NCBI GenBank assembly: GCA_025454515.1
Contig: JALOOH010000022.1
Coordinates: 1-45,066, forward strand
DNA from: Chloroflexota bacterium
GTDB taxonomy: Bacteria > Chloroflexota > Limnocylindria > Limnocylindrales > CSP1-4
Direction of reading: 5' to 3'
Length of the DNA: 45,066 bases
The notes beneath the pieces were generated by a model. It had not been told where the DNA came from and searched no databases. It was given only the letters and a program-made list of their open reading frames with translations. Each line of letters begins with the position of its first letter. Position 1 is the first letter of the stretch. Both the position numbers and the translations under genes were made by a program. Shown piece after piece: positions 1 through 7,500 of this stretch.

Positions 1-1
1 G

Positions 2-220
2 GCGAAGGAGCCCGAGCGATGGGAGGCGGTCCGCGGCATGTACGTCATCGACCGCGGCGAGTCCAAGCCGCCGCTCCTGTACTGGATCGACGGCACGCGG
101 CTCTGGACCACCCCCCTCGAGGCCGTGGCGGGCACCGCGCCGTCGTCCGGCGCCGGCTCCGCGTCCCCGCAGACGGAGGGCGCCTCCGAGGCCCCGGCGG
201 AGACGATCGTCTCCCCCTGA
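2..220 (+). CDS. Partial CDS (5' truncated by window edge), hypothetical protein C-terminus
   Basis: Frame 2 is open from the window edge (AKEPERWEAVRGMYVIDRGESKPPLLYWIDGTRLW...) to TGA at 218-220; low-complexity C-terminus. Confidence 0.5.
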   Translation, partial: AKEPERWEAVRGMYVIDRGESKPPLLYWIDGTRLWTTPLEAVAGTAPSSGAGSASPQTEGASEAPAETIVSP

Positions 221-266
221 CCGCCCGGGTCGCGGCCGGCGACGGGGGGCGTGGGATAATCCCGCC

Positions 267-702
267 ATGTCCGCGGGCCGCATCGAGGTCGTCGTCGAGA
301 GCGTCCGGGTGCACATGCTCTCGAGAGCCGGAGCGGCCGCTGACCCACGACCTGATGACCGCGCTCATGCGCGACCTCGGCGCGCGGGTGCGGGAGGTGG
401 ACATCGTGCGGCTCGAGGCCGAGACGTTCTTCGCGCGGATCGTCATCGAGGCGGACGGACGCCTCCACGAGGTGGACGCCCGCCCCTCCGATGCGCTCGC
501 GCTCGCGGTGCGGACCGGAGCGCCCGTGTACGCGGCCGAGGACGTGCTCGACCGGGCCGGGGTGCGACCCGAGCCGGACGATGAGGACGACGCCGACCGC
601 TCGGCGCCCGACGGATCGGACGAGCGCCTGTCGGTCTTCCGGGACTTCGTCAACTCCCTCGACGCGGACGATCCCGGCGAGGGGGGAGGTTCCCGGGGCT
701 GA
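267..702 (+). pseudogene. Bifunctional nuclease (BFN/DUF151) family gene with internal deletion and frame change
   Basis: Frame 3 encodes the N-terminus MSAGRIEVVVESVRVHML. Frame 1 encodes the C-terminal part EPERPLTHDLMTALMRDLGARVREVDIVRLEAETFFARIVIEADGRLHEVDARPSDALALAVRTGAPVYAAEDVLDRAG. The expected ~35-aa middle (ILKE..RYLPIWIGP.EA.AI) is missing and the two parts are in different frames. Confidence 0.75.
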
Positions 703-711
703 CCCGCCCGG

Positions 712-1509
712 TCAGTCCGCCGACGGCCGCGTACCGCCGGATGCCAGGATCGGCTCCCCGCGTCGCAGGGCGCGCTGGCGGTCCGACCACATCCGCAGGC
801 GGAGCGACCAGAAGTCCTTCACCGCGCGCCACACGACGGAGACCTTCGCCCCCGTCTGCGAGCCGGCCGTCCTCGGGTGATGCGGGACGCCCACCTCCAC
901 GACGCTCCGGCCGCTCGCCCGCAGCTTGATGAGCATCTCCGCCGAGAAGAACGCCCCGCCGGACGCGACGCGGATCCCGTCGAGGGCCTCGCGCCGGAAG
1001 AGCTTGCACGCGCAGTCCACGTCGGTCACGCGCAGGCCGAACCAGACGCGGTTCGCGAACCGGTAGATCCGCGCGTACGCCGTCCGGACGAACGGGTCGG
1101 CGCGCTTGATCCTGAAGCCGACGACCACGTCCGGATGGTCGGCCTCCTCCATCCGGGCGGACAGCCGACCCAGGTCGGCGACCCGGAACTGGCGGTCGCC
1201 GTCGGTGAACGCGATGTGCGCGTAGCGGGACGCCCGGAAGCCCGACCGGAGGGCCGCGCCATACCCCAGGTTCGTCGGGTGGTGGACGGCCCGGACGACG
1301 CCCGGGTGCGCGGCCGCGAGCCGGTCGGCGATGCGCGGCGTGGCGTCGCGGGACCCGTCGTCCACGATGACGATCTCGAATCGCTCCGCGAGGGACGGCA
1401 GCGTCGCGAGCGCCTCGTCCACGAGGGGCTCCAGGTTGGCCTCCTCGTCGTGGGCCGGGAAGAAGTACGAGAGCTCCGGCAGGCGGGCCGGGGCGGCGGG
1501 CGCGGTCAT
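712..1509 (-). CDS. Glycosyltransferase family 2 (dolichyl-phosphate-mannose-synthase-like)
   Basis: MTAPAAPARLPELSYFFPAHDEEANLEPLVDEAL...IVIVDDGSRDATPRIADRLA...NLGYGAALRSGFRA...FTDGDRQF; GT-A fold motifs. Confidence 0.9.
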   Translation of the reverse strand: MTAPAAPARLPELSYFFPAHDEEANLEPLVDEALATLPSLAERFEIVIVDDGSRDATPRIADRLAAAHPGVVRAVHHPTNLGYGAALRSGFRASRYAHIAFTDGDRQFRVADLGRLSARMEEADHPDVVVGFRIKRADPFVRTAYARIYRFANRVWFGLRVTDVDCACKLFRREALDGIRVASGGAFFSAEMLIKLRASGRSVVEVGVPHHPRTAGSQTGAKVSVVWRAVKDFWSLRLRMWSDRQRALRRGEPILASGGTRPSAD

Positions 1510-3113
1510 GGCGTGGCTCCTCGGTCCGATGCGACCCGGTAGACGGTCTGGTTCCCCGCGACGAAGACCGGCTCGAGCACGAACGCCTCCTCGAGGTCCC
1601 GCAGGTCCGGCCAGCCCGGGATCACGTACACGGGTCGCTCCGGGAGATCGGCGCGGATGACGTCCGCCATGTCGCCCAGACCCTCGTCGAGCCGCGTCCG
1701 GTCGTCCACGATCCGCAGGTCGCCGCGGCGGCCCTCCACGATGGTCCCATACCAGAGCGGGGTCGAGTAGCTCCACCAGCTCACGACGGTGGCGTCGGGC
1801 TCGAACGCCGCGAAGGCGGACTCGACGAACGAGCGCGCGTCGAGGATGCCGACCTCGCTCGCCCGACGCTCCGACGCCGGGAGGCGTGCGGCCTGGGGGA
1901 GGACGAGCGCGACCGCGAGCAGGGCCGCGGCGACCGCGCCGGCGACGCCGGCCGGGGCAGGTCCGGCCGACGCGCGGGGACGGCGCGCCGCGCCCTCCAC
2001 GAGCTCCACGATCCACCCGGCGCCGACGACGAGCCAGCTCACCGCGACGATCGCCGGCCCCAGGTGGTAGCGGTCGATCTCCGCGTTGTCGTAGACCGCG
2101 GCGAAGACGAGGGTGATGACGAAGGCGGGCACCGTGAGGAGTGCGTACCGGGGCCGACGGATCGCCGTCACCACGGCCGCCGGGACGGCCGCGATGGCGA
2201 GGAGCCCCAGCTGGCCGGTCATCGCGTCCACCATGGCGCGAAGGGTGTCGAGCGGTCGCGCGAGCGGATCCCCCAGGGAGCCGCGGAACTGCTCTCCCAG
2301 CACGATGTACCAGAAGCCGTCCCACGTGCCGGGGCGCGCGTAGATGAGCGGGCGATCCAGCGCGACCGCGAGGGGCAGCTGGAGGTACGCGAGCGCCGCG
2401 ACCCCGAGGACGGTGACGGCGCACCCGAGGAGCATGCGCGGCCGCAGCAGGATCCGCGGCTCGGTGGCCAGGACGAACAGCGCGATCCCCGGGGCGACGA
2501 GGAGCATGAGCGCCTGGTTGCCCAGCGACGCGCCGTAGACGGCCGCGGCGGCGACGAGCCAGCGGTCCGTGCGGTCCAGGCCGGCCCGGCGACGGTCGCC
2601 CCAGACGACGAGCAGCAGCAGCACGACGCCGAGGAGGAGGGCGTGCAGCGCGTGGGGGTCGGCGTGGGTCGCGAGGTACCAGGCCTCGGGCATCAGGGCG
2701 ACGACGAGCCCGCCCGCGAGCGCGAGGACGGGCCGCTCCGTCAGCCGCCCGAACAGGAGCGTGGCGACCGCGGCCGCCCCGCCGATGAGCAGCGCGTTCA
2801 GCAGGTTCATGACGAACGCGGGCGAGCCGAACGGCTGGAGGACGACCGACGCGAGCCACCCGAGCGCGACGTACGTTGGGTAGCCGGTCGGGTGGGCGGT
2901 GCCGAAGACCGGACCGACGGTCTGCATCTCCCCGGTGTCCCAGAACGCGACGCCGGGGAGCAGGTGGAGCCACCCGAGCGCGAACGCGACGAGGCCGGCG
3001 ACGAGGGCGGCCGCGACGAGCGCGCGGGCGCGGCCCGGGTCGTCGACGGGGGCCGGCTCGCCGACGCGGCCGGACGGCGCCGTCGCGTCCCCGCCGGCGG
3101 GCGACCCGGTCAC
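1506..3113 (-). CDS. DUF2723-like multi-pass membrane protein
   Basis: GWLHLLPGVAFWDTGEMQTVGPVFGTAHPTGYPTYVALGWL with many TM segments; GTG start overlaps the upstream stop (3110-3113) and its stop overlaps the GT2 start (1506-1509). Confidence 0.8.
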   Translation of the reverse strand: MTGSPAGGDATAPSGRVGEPAPVDDPGRARALVAAALVAGLVAFALGWLHLLPGVAFWDTGEMQTVGPVFGTAHPTGYPTYVALGWLASVVLQPFGSPAFVMNLLNALLIGGAAAVATLLFGRLTERPVLALAGGLVVALMPEAWYLATHADPHALHALLLGVVLLLLVVWGDRRRAGLDRTDRWLVAAAAVYGASLGNQALMLLVAPGIALFVLATEPRILLRPRMLLGCAVTVLGVAALAYLQLPLAVALDRPLIYARPGTWDGFWYIVLGEQFRGSLGDPLARPLDTLRAMVDAMTGQLGLLAIAAVPAAVVTAIRRPRYALLTVPAFVITLVFAAVYDNAEIDRYHLGPAIVAVSWLVVGAGWIVELVEGAARRPRASAGPAPAGVAGAVAAALLAVALVLPQAARLPASERRASEVGILDARSFVESAFAAFEPDATVVSWWSYSTPLWYGTIVEGRRGDLRIVDDRTRLDEGLGDMADVIRADLPERPVYVIPGWPDLRDLEEAFVLEPVFVAGNQTVYRVASDRGATP

Positions 3114-4480
3114 CACCCCATCGCCCCGCGCCACACGACGCCCCACAGCTGCGCGAGCGCCGAGATGCCGATGAGCGCGAAGCCGACCCTCCGCCAGCGG
3201 TCCGACAGGCCGTCGAGGCCGAGCGCCGCCACGGGCAGGAGGAACGGCGCCCAGTCGAGTGAGAAGCGGTACCCGAACTGGACCCAGCCCTGGCTGAAGT
3301 GCATGAGGTCGAGCAGGGCGACGAGGCCCGCCGCCACGACGCCGCCGGCCACCACCGGGTCGCCCCAGCGACGGCGGATCGCCGGGAGGACGAGCAGCCA
3401 CGCCGGGCTCGTGAGCAGCAGGCTCATGCCCACCGCATCGGGCACGAGCCAGGGGCAGTCCGGGTCGAAGAGGCCGCGGGGCGCGTCGGCCGGCGTGCAG
3501 GCGGGCAGGACGTTCGGCGGCTGGAGCAGCATGATCGCGAGGTTGCGCGGGACGTAGCGCGGATCCTCGATGGACCAGTCGCCCACGTAGCCGAGCTCGG
3601 GATAGGCGTCCACCTCCTGGCGGTAGAGGTACTCGTACGCGGGGTTGAACAGGTGCCCCGAGGCGGCGTACGTGTAGCCGACGAGCCCAACCAACGGGAT
3701 GGCCGCCCCGAGCGCCACCGACGCGAGGCGGCGCCTCATCGAGCCGCCCCCGACGAACAGGAAGTACGAGCCGCCGAGCAGGACCGGCATCCGCGCGGCC
3801 GCGGCGAGCCCGAGGAGGAGCCCGGCGGCGACGAGCGGCGGGTCGACGAAGCGGCGCAGCCCCGCGGCCGGATCGAGGCCGACGACGCGCTCCCGAGCGA
3901 GGCCGATCGCCACGGCGCCGAGGACGAGCGGCAGCGCGACGACGTGCGCGGTCCACCACGTGGTCCCGACCGACGCCGCGTACCAGAGCACCGTCCCGAA
4001 GCCGAGGAAGAGGGTGGTGGCCAGCCGCGTGGAGCGCCGGATCTCGATCTCGCCGAGCATGCGGAACGCGACCCCGACGACGAGTGCCGCGGCGAGCGCG
4101 GTCAGCAGCTGCGCGTCCGTGGCGAGCCCCCAGACCGCGACGAACGGCAGCAGCGCGAGCGCCGGCAGCGGCGGGAACGGCAGGAGCCCGCGCCCCGTCT
4201 CGGACCCGTCGGGCCCGAGGATCGGCATGACGTCGTTGTAGTAGTCGTTGCCCGGCGCCGGGTACGGGATCGTCAGGTGACCGTCCAGCCACGCCATCCC
4301 CTGCCAGACGAAGTGCCGGTAGAGGTTCTCCCGGTCCAGGTTCGACAGGCCGTAGACGACGAGCAGCAGAAGGACGACCGCCCCGCCGACGGCGACGGAC
4401 GGGACGGACTCCAGGATGCGGGCGGGCTCGCGGGCCGGTCGAGCCGTCGTGGGGTGACCCGGGGCTATACTCGGTTGCAC
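3110..4480 (-). CDS. Multi-pass membrane protein, GT-C glycosyltransferase-like
   Basis: Polytopic ORF (YGLSNLDRENLYRHFVWQGMAWLDGHLTIPYPAPGNDYYNDVMPILGPDG...). Start codon uncertain; GTG at 4480 chosen. Confidence 0.7.
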   Translation of the reverse strand: MQPSIAPGHPTTARPAREPARILESVPSVAVGGAVVLLLLVVYGLSNLDRENLYRHFVWQGMAWLDGHLTIPYPAPGNDYYNDVMPILGPDGSETGRGLLPFPPLPALALLPFVAVWGLATDAQLLTALAAALVVGVAFRMLGEIEIRRSTRLATTLFLGFGTVLWYAASVGTTWWTAHVVALPLVLGAVAIGLARERVVGLDPAAGLRRFVDPPLVAAGLLLGLAAAARMPVLLGGSYFLFVGGGSMRRRLASVALGAAIPLVGLVGYTYAASGHLFNPAYEYLYRQEVDAYPELGYVGDWSIEDPRYVPRNLAIMLLQPPNVLPACTPADAPRGLFDPDCPWLVPDAVGMSLLLTSPAWLLVLPAIRRRWGDPVVAGGVVAAGLVALLDLMHFSQGWVQFGYRFSLDWAPFLLPVAALGLDGLSDRWRRVGFALIGISALAQLWGVVWRGAMGW

Positions 4481-4537
4481 CTCAACGCTCGTGCAGGAGG
4501 CCGAACTCGTTTGACCGGCCCTGAACGGGGCGGCCCC

Positions 4538-7500
4538 ATGGAGGGTGCGACCGCGGAGACCGGGACGACGAGGACCGGGAGCGACTACCGCGCGATCGCG
4601 ATCCTCGTCGCGGTCGGGATCGCCCTCCGGCTCATCATCGCATACGTCCTCCTCGAGCCGGGTTCGGGCTTCGGCGTGGACGTCGCGGCGTTCCGCTACT
4701 GGGCGGACAACCTCGCCGCGTACGGGCCCTTCGGCTTCTACGACCGCGGGTTCTTCGCCGACTACACCCCGGGCTACCTGTACATCCTCTGGCTCGTCGG
4801 GATCGTGGGCAGCTTCTTCGGAGGCGCGGGCGACCTCATCAAGCTGCCGCCGATCCTCGCCGACGGGGCGCTCGCGTTCGTGGTCTGGTGGATGGTCCGC
4901 GACATCGGCGGCGGCCGGCGCGCGGCGCTCATCGGTGCGGCGCTCGTCCTGTTCAACCCGGTCACCTGGTTCGACAGCGCGGTCTGGGGCCAGGTGGACT
5001 CGGTCGGGACGGTCGTCCTGCTCCTCGCCGTCCGGCAGCTCTGGAGGGGGCGGATGATCTCCGCCACGGTCCTCACGACCGTCGCCGCGATCATCAAGCC
5101 GCAGTTCGGGATCCTCATCCCGATCGCCGCTGCCCTCATCCTCCACCGGTACCTCGTGACCCGGCCGCATCGCGACGGCCCCCCGGGGATCGCGTGGCGG
5201 TGGCTCGCGCGCGTCGGGGTCCGCCGCCCGTCCCGCGAGGGCCTCGCCGATCTCGCCGGCGTCCTCGTCGCCGGGATCGGGACGGCCTTCCTGCTCTCGG
5301 TGCCGTTCGCGCTCATGCCGTGGGACCTCGCCCGGAAGATCGTCACGACGGCCGCGCAGTACTCGTACCTGACGGTCAACGCCTACAACCCGTGGGCGCT
5401 GCTCTCGCTTGACGTCGGGGGCGTGGTGAACGGCCTCGCGGCGAACGGCACGTGGGTGCTCGACGTCGCTCGCGACCCCGGCCAGCCCTTCTACTCCTTC
5501 GGCCCGGTCCCGGCGATCGCCGTGGGCACGGCCCTGCTCCTCGCGTTCATCGCCGTGCTCTGCGCGATCGTGTGGCGGCGCGACGATCGCCGGACGCTCC
5601 TCGTGGTCCTCACCGTCATGGCGATCGGTTTCTTCGTCCTGCCGACCCGCGTGCACGAGCGCTACCTGTACCCGGCCTTCGCGCTCGGCGCGATCCTCGC
5701 CGCCACGTCGACGCGCTGGCGGGTGGCGTACGTGGTCCTCGCGATCGCGAGCTTCCTCAACCTCTACGCGATCCTCACGCACCCGTTCTACGACAACCCG
5801 GGGATCTCCGACTGGCTGGGGATCGGCGACCTCGTCCGCTCTCCCGGCGGCGTGGCGGTCGTCGCCATCGCCCACGTCGGCGTCTTCCTCTGGTCCCTCA
5901 CGCGGCTGCGTCGAAGCGCCGTCGAGCAGGACGCGGAGGAGGCGCGCGCGGACCTGCTCGCCGAGGAGGCCGTCGACGCGATCGCGCTGGGCGACGCCGC
6001 CGTGCAGGGCGGCGATGCGGCCGCACGCCCCCCGCGCGTGCCGCCCGCGTCCGACGGCGCCGCCGCTGCCGCGGCCGCGACCGCCGCCGGGGCAGCGACC
6101 GCCGCCACGTGGGACGAGGACCGCCCGCCCGGCGACGCACGGGACGACGCGTGGGACGAGGAGCCCGACGACATCGCGTCCGGGGACGAGCCCGAACGCC
6201 GCCGCGGGATCCCGGGATGGCTGCGCGGGCTCGGTCGGTACCGGACGCACGACCGGTCGGCCCTCCTCGTGCGCGAACGTGGCGGCCGCCTCGACCGGCT
6301 CGACCTCTGGATCCTGTTCGTCCTCGTCGTGGCCGCGCTCGTGCTCCGCACGTACCGCCTCTCCGAGCCGTACCGGATGCACTTCGACGAGGTCTACCAC
6401 GCGCGCACCGCTACGGAGTTCCTCCAGTTCTGGCGGTACGGAGAGCCGCACGAGATCTACGAGTTCACCCATCCGCACCTCGCGAAGTACGCGATCGCGC
6501 TGGGGATCATGGCCTTCGGCAACGACCGGGTCGTCGCCACGAGCGACACGGGCACCCCCGTCGCGGACGCCGCGATCGAGGAGGTCTGGGACGACGGGCT
6601 GACCGCGACCGCCACTGGTGGCGGCCGGCTCTACCTCGCCACGGGCGCGACGGTCGATGCCTACGACCTCGCGAGCCGGGCGCGCGTCGCGACGATCGAG
6701 GCGCCGGGGGCGGCCGCCGTCGCCGTGGACGAGTCATCCCACCGGCTCCTCATCGGCACCCGCAGCGGGACGGTGCTCACGCTCGACACGATGTCCGCGC
6801 TCGAGGCCCCGCGGACCGAGGACGACGTCGGCGTGGCCGACCCCGCCCCGGACGTCCTGGCGACCCTGGGCGCGCCGATCGTGCGGCTGTGGGTGACGCC
6901 CGACGGGACGACGATCGCCGCGGCGCTCGAGGATGACGTCCTCGTGACCCTCGACGCGTTCTCCGGGGAGGAGCTCGGGCGGACCACGATCCCGGGACTC
7001 GGCGGGATCTCCGACGGCGGCTCCGCGCCGTCGATCGTCGTCGACACGTCCGGCGTCACGGACGCCAGGGCGCTCGCCGCGGAGCTGTTCCGCGTCGCCG
7101 GCCTCGACGAGGCGTCCACGGTCGAGCGGCTCGAGGCAGGTGCAGGAGGGCCCGTCGTCCTCGCCGGGGGCCTCGACGGCGCCGTGAAGACCGCTGTCGA
7201 GGACGCGATCGCCGCCGGCACCCTCCCGGGGGTCTCCGTGCAGGACCGCGCCCGGCTTGCCGTGGCGTCCGCCGCCGGCATCGACTTCGTGGACCCGGCG
7301 GACGCGAGCGTCACGGACACGGTCACGCTCCCCGACGCCGCAGCCGCGAGCGACCTGGCGAAGGTGACGGGCGTCGGGAACCCCGCGCTGTACGCCGTCG
7401 GGGGCCGCTCGCTGTGGCGCGTGGACCTCGGCACGGACGCCGGTACGTCGCCGCCAGCCGTGACCCGCACGCTCGCGATGCCGGGCGAGGTCCGGCGGGT

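Noticed and set aside
2064-3557. 497-aa plus ORF
   Set aside because: Antisense to the DUF2723-like gene; no recognisable domain.
3299-4537. Upstream extension of the 2224-aa plus ORF
   Set aside because: Arg/Glu-rich translation antisense to a convincing membrane protein; real start placed at ATG 4538.
4481-6478. Upstream part of the 1122-aa minus ORF (3110-6478)
   Set aside because: Charged low-complexity sequence antisense to the GT-C module; only the part from about 4480 down to 3110 looks like a membrane protein.
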